NCBI RefSeq assembly: GCF_023276405.1
Contig: NZ_JALRMO010000001.1
Span: 124,001 to 188,000 of the forward strand
Length of the DNA stretch: 64,000 nucleotides
Source: Paenibacillus hamazuiensis
GTDB lineage: Bacteria > Bacillota > Bacilli > Paenibacillales > NBRC-103111
Direction of reading: 5' to 3'
Positions 1 to 8,317 of the stretch are shown here, piece after piece (the first letter of the stretch is position 1; every line of letters starts with the position of its first letter). The position numbers and the translations under genes are program-made. The notes below the pieces were generated by a model. The model did no database searches. It saw only the letters and a list, made by a program, of their open reading frames with translations, and was not told where the DNA came from.

Positions 1-470
1 CATTTCCCGTCAAAAGGGGCGAAAGGCAAAGCGACCGGCTCCGAGCCGGCGGCAATGATGAACCGGTCGGCCTCCACGGCGGACATCTTCCCGTCTTGTT
101 CCACGCGCAGGCGGTATGCCGTTTCGAAGCTCGCTTTGCCGCTTACCACCTTGATTTTGTTTTTTTTCATCAAATATCCGATGCCTTGAACAAGCTTTTC
201 AATAACGCCGTTCTTGTATCCCTGCACTCCGTTCCAATCGATCTCCGTTTGGCCGGAAGGCAGGCGGATGCCGAACCTCCCGGCGTGCCGGATTTTATCT
301 ATCATATCGGCGCTTTCCAGCAGCGACTTGGTCGGCATGCAGCCTTCGTTCAAACAGGTTCCTCCAAGCTGCTTTTGTTCGACAAGAGTCACTTCGGCGC
401 CATGCCGGGCGGCGGTAATCGCAGCTACGTACCCTGCCGGTCCCCCTCCGATAATCGCTAATTTGCTCAT
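1..470 (-). CDS. acoL: Dihydrolipoyl dehydrogenase (E3), N-terminal part, cut by window edge
   Basis: The start codon is at 470 and the gene runs off the left end, so only about 156 N-terminal residues are visible. The protein begins MSKLAIIGGGPAGYVAA, the FAD-binding GxGxxG fold, and continues with GGTCLNEGCMPTKSLL, which carries the redox-active CxxxxC disulfide of the dihydrolipoamide dehydrogenase family. This flavoenzyme reoxidises the lipoyl groups of the E2 subunit and reduces NAD. It follows acoC by 16 bp as the last visible gene of acoA-acoB-acoC-acoL, which is why I call it acoL rather than a pyruvate dehydrogenase E3. The C-terminal NAD and dimerisation domains are outside the window. 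Confidence 0.93.
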   Translation of the reverse strand, partial: MSKLAIIGGGPAGYVAAITAARHGAEVTLVEQKQLGGTCLNEGCMPTKSLLESADMIDKIRHAGRFGIRLPSGQTEIDWNGVQGYKNGVIEKLVQGIGYLMKKNKIKVVSGKASFETAYRLRVEQDGKMSAVEADRFIIAAGSEPVALPFAPFDGK

Positions 471-486
471 GGAAATTCCCTTCTTT

Positions 487-1731
487 CTAAAGAACGAGTC
501 TGTACGGGTCTTCCAAATGTTGTTTGAGAGTGCGAAGAAACTCGGCCGCAGGCGCTCCGTCCAGCACCCGATGATCGAAGGTGAGGCTGAGCGGGAGCAG
601 GCTTCTCCGCTGCAGTTCATCACCGCTATAAACGGGAGTGTCCTGAATGGCGCCGATTCCGAGAATTCCCGCCTCCGGCGGGTTCAGAACCGGCGTGAAA
701 TGCTCGATCCCGAAGGCGCCGAGAGTCGTGATCGTAAAGGTGGAGCCCTGCATCTCGTCGCTTCCGAGCTGGCCGCTGCGGGCTCGCTGCGCCAAAGATT
801 TCAGACCGCGCGCCAGCTCAAGCAGTGAAAGCGTTTCGGCATGCCGAACGACGGGGACGACCAGTCCCTTTTCCAAAGCGACCGCCACGCCCAAATGCAC
901 ATGGCCAAACGTATGAATCCGCTCGTCGATATAAGCGCTGTTCATCTGCTTGTGCTGCGCGAGCGAGAGCACCACGGCGCGGGCGGTAAAATCGGTAACC
1001 GTCAATTTGACGCCGTGCTGCTTTTGCGCAGCGTCGCTCATTTGTTTTTGCAGCGCGAGCAGGGCGGTGACGTCGGCCTTTAGCGTTAGCGTCAGTTGGG
1101 CGCTTTGCTGCAAGCTGTCCAGCATGCGGGACGCGATGACTTTGCGGATGCCGGCAACGGGGGTTTGCTCGACCTGTTCAGCGCCTCGGACGGCAGTGAC
1201 GTTGGCCGAGGCGGCCTCCGCTGCTGGTGGAGCGGCGGAGGATCGCTTTTCCATCGCGCGCTCCACATCTTCTTTCGTAATTCTCCCTTGCGGGCCCGTT
1301 CCTTCGAGCGACTCGATGTCGATGCCTGCGGCTTCCGCCATTTTCCGGGCAACGGGGGAGATTTTGATCTCCCCTCGTTTCGGCAAGCCGCCGGCGTTAG
1401 GCAAAGGCTCCGCTGCGGCCGCGGATGCCGCCGCTTCCGCGATATGGGCTTTGGCCTCCGGGATAGGGGCGGCAGGCGAGACGATCTGTTCGTCCGGATT
1501 CCCGATCCGGCAGATGACGGCTCCCGGCGGCACGCCTTGCCCCACGGGCACGACGATTTCGAGAAGCACCCCGTCCGCGGGAGATTCGACTTCCATTTCG
1601 ATTTTCTCCGAATTGATATCGGCGATAATTTCTCCCTTGGAAACGGGATCCCCGGTTTGTTTGCGCCAATGGGAAACCATTCCTTCTTTCATGGCCATTC
1701 CCAATTTGGGCATCACGATTTCTACAGCCAT
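487..1731 (-). CDS. acoC: Acetoin dehydrogenase E2, dihydrolipoamide acetyltransferase
   Basis: 414 residues with the standard E2 layout. An N-terminal lipoyl domain has the lipoylated lysine at about K43 in INSEKIEMEV. An Ala/Pro-rich linker covers about residues 85-120. A peripheral-subunit-binding domain lies at about 124-160 (ISPVARKMAEAAGID, then GTGPQGRITKEDV). The C-terminal acyltransferase domain ends with the catalytic DHRVLDG motif (H387, D391). The family transfers the acetyl group from the lipoyl arm to CoA. Its position between the E1 genes and E3 supports the acetoin complex. It starts 26 bp after acoB. The sequence alone cannot rule out another short-chain 2-oxo acid substrate, but the neighbouring E1 alpha is strongly AcoA-like. 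Confidence 0.92.
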   Translation of the reverse strand: MAVEIVMPKLGMAMKEGMVSHWRKQTGDPVSKGEIIADINSEKIEMEVESPADGVLLEIVVPVGQGVPPGAVICRIGNPDEQIVSPAAPIPEAKAHIAEAAASAAAAEPLPNAGGLPKRGEIKISPVARKMAEAAGIDIESLEGTGPQGRITKEDVERAMEKRSSAAPPAAEAASANVTAVRGAEQVEQTPVAGIRKVIASRMLDSLQQSAQLTLTLKADVTALLALQKQMSDAAQKQHGVKLTVTDFTARAVVLSLAQHKQMNSAYIDERIHTFGHVHLGVAVALEKGLVVPVVRHAETLSLLELARGLKSLAQRARSGQLGSDEMQGSTFTITTLGAFGIEHFTPVLNPPEAGILGIGAIQDTPVYSGDELQRRSLLPLSLTFDHRVLDGAPAAEFLRTLKQHLEDPYRLVL

Positions 1732-1757
1732 TTGGCATACTCTCCGATCCTGTGAAA

Positions 1758-2792
1758 TTAAACTCTCTGCAGTGAAATATCCCCGAGCAGCTCGGATACG
1801 ACCTCAAGCACTTTTTGCGGGGAAGGCAAATACAGATCTTCCAGCGGCGGAGAGAACGGAACCGGCGTATGCGGCGCCGTAATCCGTTTGATGGGCGCGT
1901 CGAGGCTGTCGAACGCTTTGTCCGCAACAAGCGCGGCGATGTCCGTCGCTATGCTGCATCGCGGATTCGCTTCGTCGATGACGATGATGCGGTTCGTTTT
2001 CTTCACCGACGACAGGATCGTATCCTCGTCAAGCGGAGACAGGCTGCGCGGATCGATCACCTCCGCTTCGATGCCCTTCTTCGCGAGCTGCTCCGCCGCC
2101 GTCAGCGCCGTATGCACCTGCTTGCCGATGGCGACGATCGTCAGGTCCGATCCGGCCCGTTTGATGTCCGCTTTCCCGAGCGGAATCGTATAATACTCTT
2201 CGGGAACTTCGCCGGTCATGTTGTACAAGGTTTTATCCTCGAAAAAGAAGACGGGATCGTTGTCCTCAATGGCGGCGAGCAGCAGGCCCTTCGCATCGTG
2301 CGGGGTGGAAGGCACGACGACCTTCACGCCGGGAATGCTTGTGAACAGCGCGTACAAGCTTTGCGAGTGCTGGGCTGCGGCGCGGAAGCCGGCTCCGTGC
2401 ATCGTGCGGATGGTGACGGGCACCTGCGCCTTGCCGCCGAACATATAGCGGAATTTCGCCCCCTGATTGAGCACCTGGTCGAGACAGCTTCCGATAAAAT
2501 CGTTAAACATGAGCTCGGCGATCGGTCTTAAACCGGTGGCGGCCGCGCTCATGGCGGCGCCTACGTAACCGGCTTCCGTAATCGGCGTATCGAGAACCCG
2601 TTCGCGCCCGAATTCCTGCACCAGGCCTTTCGTGACGCCGAGAACGCCGCCCCAGGCTTCATCGTCCTGCAGGTGGTCGACATTCGCACCGCCGGCCACA
2701 TCTTCTCCCATGAGAATGACATTTTCGTCCTTCCGCATGGCAAGTTTCATGGCTTCATTAATCGCCGCAGACATACTTATTTTTCTGGCCAT
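1758..2792 (-). CDS. acoB: Acetoin dehydrogenase E1 beta subunit (TPP-dependent)
   Basis: 344 residues, usual for E1 beta. It begins MARKISMSAAINEAMKLAM and has the transketolase-like pyrimidine-binding region (GEDVAGGANVDHL, then TPITEAGYVGAAMSAAATGLR) followed by a C-terminal transketolase domain (VIDPRSLSPLDEDTI). With AcoA it forms the thiamine-diphosphate heterotetramer that cleaves acetoin, passing an acetyl group to the lipoyl arm and releasing acetaldehyde. An AGGAGG site precedes the start. It lies 33 bp downstream of acoA in the same operon. Confidence 0.93.
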   Translation of the reverse strand: MARKISMSAAINEAMKLAMRKDENVILMGEDVAGGANVDHLQDDEAWGGVLGVTKGLVQEFGRERVLDTPITEAGYVGAAMSAAATGLRPIAELMFNDFIGSCLDQVLNQGAKFRYMFGGKAQVPVTIRTMHGAGFRAAAQHSQSLYALFTSIPGVKVVVPSTPHDAKGLLLAAIEDNDPVFFFEDKTLYNMTGEVPEEYYTIPLGKADIKRAGSDLTIVAIGKQVHTALTAAEQLAKKGIEAEVIDPRSLSPLDEDTILSSVKKTNRIIVIDEANPRCSIATDIAALVADKAFDSLDAPIKRITAPHTPVPFSPPLEDLYLPSPQKVLEVVSELLGDISLQRV

Positions 2793-2825
2793 TTGACAGT
2801 CCTCCTAAAATTGGATAAGGTCGGA

Positions 2826-3821
2826 TCAATACGATACATAAACGTCGGTCAGCAGCTCGGATGCGTCCGGGAACGGGCTGTTTTCGGAAAACTCGATCGC
2901 ATCCCGCACGGACCGCTCGACGGATTGGTCGATTTCGTCCAATTCGTTCTCCGTAAACAGCTGCCGGCTCACCAGGTAGGTCCGGAAGCTGGCGATCGCG
3001 TCTTTTTGCTGCAGATGCTCCTTTTTCTCCTGATCTTTCTTATATTTCTGGGCGTCTCCTTCAAAGTGTCCGTAGTTGCGGTAAGTCACGCATTCGATCA
3101 GTGTCGGTCCTTCGCCCCGGCGCGCTCTTTGCACCGCTTCCTCGGCCGCTTTATAGACGGCGAGCACATCTTTTCCGTCCACCCGGACGCCGGGAATGTT
3201 GTAGGCGATCGCGCGATCGGCAATCGATTTGCAGCTGGAGGCGTAGGTGAACGGAGTCGCCTCGGCGTATCCGTTGTTTTCCGCGACGAAAACGACGGGA
3301 AGCTTCCAAATCGCCGCCAAATTGATGCCTTCATGGAAGGTGCCCTGGTTGTTCGCGCCGTCGCCGAAAAAGCAAACGCTTACAGCGTTGGTCTTCTTGT
3401 ACTTGGCCGTCAACGCGGCACCGCACGCCAGCGGGTATCCGCCGCCGACAATGCCGTTTGCCCCGAGCATGCCTTTGTCCAGGTCGGCGATATGCATGGA
3501 CCCGCCCTTGCCTTTGCATAGTCCGGTGATTTTGCCGTAAATTTCCGCCATCATGCCGCTCAGATCGCATCCTTTGGCAATGCAGTGCCCGTGACCGCGA
3601 TGGGTGCTGGTGATGCTGTCCTTATCGTCCAGATGCGCGCATAAACCGACGGCCACCGCTTCTTCTCCCGCATAGAGATGAACGAAGCCGGGCAGCTTGC
3701 CCTGGGCGAACAAATCGTGAACCGCATCCTCGAATTTTCGGATTTCCACCATCTTTTGATACATCCAGCCCGCTTTTTCCCGACTTAATGAAACTCCCTT
3801 TTCCTGTGCAGTTTCGACCAT
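2826..3821 (-). CDS. acoA: Acetoin dehydrogenase E1 alpha subunit
   Basis: 331 residues from the ATG at 3821, chosen because AAGGAGG lies 7 bases upstream; the reading frame stays open to 4373 but that extension crosses the promoter. Features of AcoA are visible: LPGFVHLYAGEEAVAVG, TSTHRGHGHCIAKG, and the thiamine-diphosphate motif beginning GDGANNQGTFHEG and ending in ENN. First gene of the aco operon. A sigma-54 promoter on the minus strand (3875-3891) ends about 54 bp before the start, so expression should need an enhancer-binding activator of the AcoR kind. No such activator gene is in the window. Confidence 0.94.
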   Translation of the reverse strand: MVETAQEKGVSLSREKAGWMYQKMVEIRKFEDAVHDLFAQGKLPGFVHLYAGEEAVAVGLCAHLDDKDSITSTHRGHGHCIAKGCDLSGMMAEIYGKITGLCKGKGGSMHIADLDKGMLGANGIVGGGYPLACGAALTAKYKKTNAVSVCFFGDGANNQGTFHEGINLAAIWKLPVVFVAENNGYAEATPFTYASSCKSIADRAIAYNIPGVRVDGKDVLAVYKAAEEAVQRARRGEGPTLIECVTYRNYGHFEGDAQKYKKDQEKKEHLQQKDAIASFRTYLVSRQLFTENELDEIDQSVERSVRDAIEFSENSPFPDASELLTDVYVSY

Positions 3822-3874
3822 GCGTGAATCCTCCTTTTGATATGGTTGTGAATCAGGCGACACATAATCACTGA

Positions 3875-3891
3875 AGCAAATACCGTGCCAA
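3875..3891 (-). promoter_or_regulatory. Sigma-54 (-24/-12) promoter of acoABCL
   Basis: Read on the minus strand the sequence is TTGGCAC, five bases, TTGCT, which matches the -24/-12 consensus TGGCAC-N5-TTGCW at every key position, including the GG and GC dinucleotides with correct spacing. The predicted start of transcription is about 40 bases upstream of the acoA ATG. Confidence 0.88.
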
Positions 3892-3954
3892 ACGATGCAG
3901 GTGAAGAGCGGCGGGGCCGGGAGAGGCCGTTTGCGGTGCGCGTGTGGTACAGGG

Positions 3955-3987
3955 AGACAAAATGAGACGCACTGTCCCGTTTTGTCT
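3955..3987. promoter_or_regulatory. 33-bp imperfect palindrome, candidate enhancer (UAS) between divergent sigma-54 promoters
   Basis: Two 14-base arms, AGACAAAATGAGAC and GTCCCGTTTTGTCT, are inverted repeats with two mismatches around a 5-base centre. It lies about 65 bp upstream of the acoA promoter and about 50 bp upstream of the rpoN promoter. Enhancer-binding proteins that activate sigma-54 holoenzyme usually bind dyads in such positions, so one site could serve both directions (inference). A GC-rich perfect stem (CCGGGCC and GGCCCGG) lies next to it at 3999-4017. The rest of this 313-bp intergenic stretch shows nothing else I can name. Confidence 0.6.
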
Positions 3988-4038
3988 ACTTTTGTACACC
4001 GGGCCGCAGCGGCCCGGTTACGCTGCGGCGAATGCGGG

Positions 4039-4055
4039 TTGGCACGATTTTTGCT
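4039..4055 (+). promoter_or_regulatory. Sigma-54 (-24/-12) promoter of rpoN
   Basis: TTGGCAC, GATTT, TTGCT: a full match to the sigma-54 consensus with the correct 5-base spacer, 80 bp before the rpoN start codon. It implies that the sigma-54 gene is transcribed by its own holoenzyme. Confidence 0.85.
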
Positions 4056-4134
4056 TGATATGTATGGGGCGATACTTATATAATTGAAGAAGAATGTGGA
4101 ATCGCTTACATTTTGTTTGGGAGGAGGTTCATTG

Positions 4135-5445
4135 ATGGAGCTCCGGATGTTGGCGGCACAGCAGATGAGACTCCAGCTGACGCAGAAACTGAGGCAATCT
4201 ATCGATATTTTGCAAATGTCGTCTCTGGAATTAATGGAGTATGTCAAGGAGCAGACGGCGGACAATCCGTTAATCGAATCGATTTCCGGGGAACCCCGCG
4301 TGAGGACGGGCGGCAGGAAAAAATCAGCGGCGGAGCATGATAGCGACTGGTGGCTGAACGTCCATGCCGACACGGAGAAATCGCTGGAGGAAGCGCTGCT
4401 TGAGCAGCTGAAATGGCAAAATCTTGATAAACAAACCTATCTGTATTGTCTCATGCTTATTCGCAGTTTAAACGATAACGGGTATTTGGACGGGACGCCG
4501 GAAGAGCTGGCCGGGCATATCGGCGCTCCGCTGCAGGAGCTGCGGCGGGCGCTGCGCATCGTTCAAAGCATGGAGCCGTCCGGAGTGGGCGCGACAAGTC
4601 TGGAGGAGTGCCTGCTTCTGCAGCTCGCTGAGAACGATCCGCAAAATGCGCTGGCCCGGGCGCTTGTCGCTCGTGATCTGCAGAATGTTGCGAATAAGAA
4701 GTTCGCTTTGCTGGCTAAAAAGTATGCGGTCGATACGGCGGCGATTCAGAAGGCGGTGGACCGCATCGGCAGGCTGAATCCGAAGCCTGGGCTCGCGTAC
4801 GGCAAAGGGAAACCGGAGTATGTCGTGCCGGATGTCGTGATCCAAAACGTCGAAGGAAGGTTCGAAGTCGTCCTGGACGATAGAGCAGCTCCGGCCTTGT
4901 CCTGGAACCTGTTTTATCTGAATATGATCAAACAAACGGACTGCAAGGAGACGAGCTCGTATTTGCGGCAAAAATGGACCGCGGCCAAATGGCTTTCGAA
5001 GTGCATCGAGCAGCGTAAGGCCACGCTGCACCATGTAGCGAAAGCGATGTTCGATATCCAGCGCGATTTTTGCGAGCATGGGCCCGCATCGATCAAACCG
5101 ATGTCGCTGAAGGATATCGCAGGCGTGCTGAACGTTCACGAATCGACCGTCAGCAGGGCGGTCCGCGGCAAATACGCACTGACGCCGTGGGGGACGTACG
5201 AGCTGAGGCATTTCTTCTCCGCATCGATTCCGCAGTGCGGGGACGAAGCGGCGTCCGCCCTGCAGATCAAGGAGCAAATCCGCGATATCGTGGCCAAGGA
5301 AGACAAGACCAATCCGCTGTCGGATCAAAACATCGCTGAGCTGCTTCAAGAGAAGGGCTGTATGATTTCCCGAAGAACCGTCGCCAAATACCGGGAATCG
5401 ATGAACATCGGCTCCTCCGCGAAGCGCAAAAGATACGAGGTGTAA
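4135..5445 (+). CDS. rpoN: RNA polymerase sigma-54 factor
   Basis: 436 residues from the ATG at 4135, which has GGGAGGAGG 7 bases upstream; an in-frame ATG at 4084 lacks a ribosome site and is not preferred. The N-terminal glutamine/leucine-rich region I ([23 protein letters not shown]) contacts the activator. A central core-binding domain is followed by the helix-turn-helix region ([16 protein letters not shown]). The C-terminal RpoN box [13 protein letters not shown] reads the -24 element. In Bacillus the gene is called sigL. It is divergent from the aco operon and upstream of an aldehyde dehydrogenase, both with sigma-54 promoters, which makes this a self-contained sigma-54 island lacking only an activator. 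Confidence 0.95.
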   Translation: MELRMLAAQQMRLQLTQKLRQSIDILQMSSLELMEYVKEQTADNPLIESISGEPRVRTGGRKKSAAEHDSDWWLNVHADTEKSLEEALLEQLKWQNLDKQTYLYCLMLIRSLNDNGYLDGTPEELAGHIGAPLQELRRALRIVQSMEPSGVGATSLEECLLLQLAENDPQNALARALVARDLQNVANKKFALLAKKYAVDTAAIQKAVDRIGRLNPKPGLAYGKGKPEYVVPDVVIQNVEGRFEVVLDDRAAPALSWNLFYLNMIKQTDCKETSSYLRQKWTAAKWLSKCIEQRKATLHHVAKAMFDIQRDFCEHGPASIKPMSLKDIAGVLNVHESTVSRAVRGKYALTPWGTYELRHFFSASIPQCGDEAASALQIKEQIRDIVAKEDKTNPLSDQNIAELLQEKGCMISRRTVAKYRESMNIGSSAKRKRYEV

Positions 5446-5474
5446 ATTTTCATGTCGCCAGCTTTCTCTTCTTG

Positions 5475-5491
5475 TTGGCACGAATTTTGCT
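5475..5491 (+). promoter_or_regulatory. Sigma-54 (-24/-12) promoter of the aldehyde dehydrogenase gene
   Basis: TTGGCAC, GAATT, TTGCT: a full consensus match beginning 30 bp after the rpoN stop and ending about 50 bp before the aldehyde dehydrogenase start. The core differs by only one base from the rpoN promoter (GAATT instead of GATTT as spacer). I see no copy of the 33-bp enhancer palindrome near it. Confidence 0.85.
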
Positions 5492-5540
5492 TCATTTAAA
5501 CCATGTAGGCAAAATGATTAAAAACAAGGAGGCTGGACAC

Positions 5541-7061
5541 ATGATTTACGCACAACCGGGGCAGGTCGGCTCCAAAGTCGCTTTCAAAAAGCGCTACGAC
5601 AATTTTATCGGCGGTAAATGGGTGGCGCCCGTCAAAGGGCAATATTTTGAAAACGTCACGCCGGTGACAGGCAAAGCATTTTGCGAAGTCGCCCGTTCGA
5701 CCGCGGAGGACATCGAGCTCGCCCTGGATGCGGCGCATGCCGCCAAAGAGGCATGGGGCCGCACGGCGGTTGCCCGGCGCGCGCTCCTTTTGCAGCAAAT
5801 CGCCGACCGCATGGAGGCGAATCTGGAGATGCTTGCCGTGGCTGAAACGTGGGACAACGGAAAGCCGGTCCGGGAAACGCTGGCCGCCGACCTGCCGCTC
5901 GCGATCGATCATTTCCGCTACTTTGCGGGCTGCATTCGCGCGCAGGAAAGCACGCTCGGCGAGCTGGACGACGATACGGTTTCCTATCATTTTCATGAGC
6001 CGCTCGGCGTCGTCGGGCAGATCATCCCATGGAATTTCCCGCTGCTTATGGCTGCATGGAAGATCGCGCCCGCTCTCGCCGCCGGCAACTGCGTCGTGCT
6101 GAAGCCCGCGGAGCAGACGCCCGCATCCATTATGGTGCTGGCCGAATTGATCGGCGACCTGCTGCCTCCGGGCGTGCTGAATATCGTAAACGGCTTCGGG
6201 CTCGAAGCGGGCAAACCTCTCGCATCCAGCAGCCGCATCGCCAAGATTGCGTTTACGGGAGAAACGACGACAGGCCGCCTGATCATGCAGTACGCCTCGC
6301 AAAACATTATTCCGGTTACGCTCGAGCTCGGCGGCAAGTCTCCGAACTTGTTTTTTGAAGACGTTTTCACAAAGGATGACGCATTTCTGAATAAAGCGAT
6401 CGAAGGTTTTGTTCTGTTCGCGCTGAACCAGGGCGAGGTGTGCACATGCCCGTCCCGCGCCTTGATTCAGGAGTCCATCTACGAGCCGTTCATGGAACGG
6501 GCGTTAAAGCGCGTAGCCGCGATCAAGCAGGGCAATCCGCTCGATACGGACACGATGATCGGCGCTCAGGCATCCGGCGAGCAGGTGGAGAAAATTTTGT
6601 CCTATATCGGCATCGGCCGCGAGGAAGGAGCGCAATGCCTTATCGGCGGCGGTAGAGCGGCAATGACTGGCGACCTGGAAGGCGGATATTATATCGAGCC
6701 GACCGTGTTCAAAGGGCATAACAAGATGCGGATTTTCCAGGAAGAGATTTTCGGACCGGTTGTTTCCGTCACGACCTTTAAAAATCAGGAGGAAGCGTTG
6801 GCGATCGCCAACGATACGTTGTACGGGCTGGGGGCGGGGGTATGGACCCGCGACATCAACACGGCTTACCGGTTCGGCAGAGGCATTCAGGCCGGCCGCG
6901 TGTGGACCAATTGTTACCACGCTTATCCGGCGCATGCCGCCTTCGGGGGCTACAAAGTGTCGGGAATCGGCCGCGAAACGCACAAAATGATGCTGTCCCA
7001 TTACCAGCAAACGAAAAACCTGCTTGTCAGCTACAGTCCGAACGCTTTGGGATTTTTCTGA
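5541..7061 (+). CDS. acoD: NAD-dependent acetaldehyde dehydrogenase, AcoD/AldB type
   Basis: 506 residues from the ATG at 5541 (AAGGAGG at 5526-5532). The aldehyde dehydrogenase fold is complete: the cofactor-binding segment [20 protein letters not shown], the general base E262 in LELGGK, and the catalytic C301 in [13 protein letters not shown]. The CTCPSR signature separates the AldB/AcoD/ExaC acetaldehyde group from betaine or generic aldehyde dehydrogenases. It should oxidise acetaldehyde, the second product of acetoin cleavage, to acetate. Its own sigma-54 promoter couples it to the acoABCL operon. A DUF779 gene follows after 16 bp, the usual partner of this enzyme group. Confidence 0.93.
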   Translation: MIYAQPGQVGSKVAFKKRYDNFIGGKWVAPVKGQYFENVTPVTGKAFCEVARSTAEDIELALDAAHAAKEAWGRTAVARRALLLQQIADRMEANLEMLAVAETWDNGKPVRETLAADLPLAIDHFRYFAGCIRAQESTLGELDDDTVSYHFHEPLGVVGQIIPWNFPLLMAAWKIAPALAAGNCVVLKPAEQTPASIMVLAELIGDLLPPGVLNIVNGFGLEAGKPLASSSRIAKIAFTGETTTGRLIMQYASQNIIPVTLELGGKSPNLFFEDVFTKDDAFLNKAIEGFVLFALNQGEVCTCPSRALIQESIYEPFMERALKRVAAIKQGNPLDTDTMIGAQASGEQVEKILSYIGIGREEGAQCLIGGGRAAMTGDLEGGYYIEPTVFKGHNKMRIFQEEIFGPVVSVTTFKNQEEALAIANDTLYGLGAGVWTRDINTAYRFGRGIQAGRVWTNCYHAYPAHAAFGGYKVSGIGRETHKMMLSHYQQTKNLLVSYSPNALGFF

Positions 7062-7077
7062 GAAGGCGGCGGCTGCC

Positions 7078-7437
7078 ATGGAAGTGCGGAAAGTTTTGGC
7101 GACGGACGCAGCGCTGGAGCTGATCGAGCGGCTGAAGGAGAAATATGGGCCGCTGATGTTCCATCAGTCGGGCGGATGCTGCGACGGAAGCTCGCCGATG
7201 TGCTACCGGGAAGGGGAGTTTATGCTCGGAGATCAGGACGTTCGGCTCGGGGAAATCGGCGGAGCGGGCTTTTATATGAGCCGGGCTCAGTACGAATACT
7301 GGAAATATACGCAGTTGATCATCGACGTCGTCCCCGGCAGAGGAGGCATGTTTTCGCTGGAAGGGCCGGAAGGACAGCGGTTTCTCACACGTTCGCGCGT
7401 TTTTACGGAGGCGGAGCTGAAGGAGCTGCAATTATAA
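7078..7437 (+). CDS. DUF779 domain protein, aldehyde dehydrogenase companion
   Basis: 119 residues. The start at 7078 (MEVRKVLATDAALELI) follows AAGGCGG by 8 bases. The sequence MFHQSGGCCDGSSPMCY, with adjacent cysteines, and the ending PGRGGMFSLEGPEGQRFLTR are typical of the DUF779 family. The function of that family is not established; its genes commonly sit directly behind AldB/AcoD-type dehydrogenases, as here, so a role in that enzyme's function or metal handling is possible (inference). A terminator follows. Confidence 0.85.
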   Translation: MEVRKVLATDAALELIERLKEKYGPLMFHQSGGCCDGSSPMCYREGEFMLGDQDVRLGEIGGAGFYMSRAQYEYWKYTQLIIDVVPGRGGMFSLEGPEGQRFLTRSRVFTEAELKELQL

Positions 7438-7472
7438 CAGCATAACGGCGGCAATAGTTTGCCGCTCGGAAG

Positions 7473-7511
7473 AACGGAGCTTCGCGTTTGTGCGGGCTCC
7501 GTTTTCTTTTT
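7473..7511 (+). terminator. Rho-independent terminator after the DUF779 gene
   Basis: Stem AACGGAGC with GCTCCGTT and a T-rich tail (TTTTCTTTTTC). It ends the aldehyde dehydrogenase-DUF779 unit. Confidence 0.75.
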
Positions 7512-7561
7512 CGTGCGGTTAGCTGGAACCCTTAATGGCAAGTGCGTCATGCATACGGGCA

Positions 7562-7748
7562 GGCTAACGGTTGCAGCTGAGCTTATTTGGGTCCAAAACG
7601 TCAATTTTAAATCGTAACGGTCGTGGCAGAGCTTATTTATCATCCTGTGCCCCTCAAAACGATGAAAGTTCACAAATAACGGCTGTGGCAACCGTTACCG
7701 TTCTGAAATCACCCATTCGCCCCCTTTAAGCTCACCTGCAACCGTTAC
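7562..7748 (-). repeat. 187-bp palindromic interspersed repeat, copy 1
   Basis: On the minus strand this matches 29575-29761 along its full 187 bases without gaps; I count about 27 mismatches by eye. It is built from four related ~24-base units of the form GTAACGGTTGC...GAGCTTATTT, two in one orientation followed by two in the other, so each end is an imperfect inverted repeat of the other end. It has no coding content of its own. It occupies most of the 495-bp gap between the DUF779 gene and the next small gene; the remainder (7749-7932) is very AT-rich. Confidence 0.85.
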
Positions 7749-7812
7749 GCCATCTACCGCGCGTGCCCGAAACCGGTTGCTGCACCAGATAAATAGTTTT
7801 CTATCCGATATA

Positions 7813-7823
7813 TTGTTATATAA
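7813..7823 (+). promoter_or_regulatory. TTGTTATATAA motif, site 1
   Basis: One of four copies of the 11-mer TTGTTATATAA (or its complement) between 7.8 and 8.3 kb. The extended site TTGTTATATAAAAA has one mismatch to the palindrome TTGTTATATAACAA. It lies 120 bp upstream of the small gene at 7933 in AT-rich DNA. Confidence 0.45.
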
Positions 7824-7932
7824 AAATAAAAAATATAATAATTTTTATTGAAAAATTAAAAACAGAGTGTATAATTTATAAATAAATTAATATTGTATTA
7901 TTACAGACTGAAAAAATCCAAGGGAGAGATGA

Positions 7933-8121
7933 ATGATGAGCGGAACGGCATTGGCGACGACATGGGAGACAGGAGATGCGCCGGGCGAATATGAGCCCGG
8001 AATTTACGGCAGACGGGAGGCCGGCGAGCATGACGAATGCGGGGGGACGGCCTTTTTCCCGCTCTCGCCGGTTCATCAGACATTGTATTATTTTTTCATT
8101 CCCGAAATCAGCTGCGAATAA
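7933..8121 (+). CDS. Small protein of unknown function, 62 residues
   Basis: The frame starts MMSGTALATTWETGDAPGEY and ends FFIPEISCE. AGGGAGAG at 7920-7927 gives a sensible distance to either the ATG at 7933 or the one at 7936. I do not recognise a family. The composition is mixed, with Gly/Glu-rich N-terminal and aromatic C-terminal parts, and there is no signal peptide. It is bracketed by TTGTTATATAA motifs and has its own terminator, which argues that it is a real transcription unit. It could still be a fortuitous frame. Confidence 0.5.
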   Translation: MMSGTALATTWETGDAPGEYEPGIYGRREAGEHDECGGTAFFPLSPVHQTLYYFFIPEISCE

Positions 8122-8158
8122 AAGAAAAGCGCCGGCAAACGAGGCCGCTATGAATGAA

Positions 8159-8185
8159 ACCCACCGAACGGACGGTGGGTTTTTT
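8159..8185 (+). terminator. Rho-independent terminator after the 62-residue gene
   Basis: Stem ACCCACCG with CGGTGGGT, 6-base loop, then TTTTTTG. It separates the small gene from the isocitrate lyase unit. Confidence 0.85.
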
Positions 8186-8208
8186 GTTGTTCGGCGAAAG
8201 GATATATA

Positions 8209-8298
8209 TTATATAACAATTAAAATAAAAAATATTGTTGCAATAAATTTGTTTATTGTTATATAATACCAACAAGAAAACAAATTATTATATAACAA
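8209..8298. promoter_or_regulatory. Cluster of three TTGTTATATAA motifs upstream of the aceA unit
   Basis: Complements of TTGTTATATAA occur at 8209-8219 and 8288-8298, and a direct copy at 8256-8266. The first two sites form a large inverted pair. Extended to 14 bases the last site matches the palindrome TTGTTATATAACAA with one mismatch. The sites span the AT-rich region where the promoter of the 57-residue gene and aceA must lie, so a repressor or activator of the glyoxylate shunt is a reasonable guess (inference). I cannot match the sequence to a known regulator. Confidence 0.5.
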
Positions 8299-8317
8299 TT
8301 GGATTGGAGGGGAGCAT

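Noticed and set aside
4084-4134. In-frame ATG at 4084 as start of sigma-54
   Set aside because: No ribosome site, lies close to the predicted transcription start; the ATG at 4135 has GGGAGGAGG and gives the usual N-terminus.
7287-7691. A 134-codon minus-strand frame whose N-terminus resembles the translation of 29632-29844
   Set aside because: The likeness comes from the 187-bp repeat, which is palindromic and non-coding; the rest of the two frames is unrelated.
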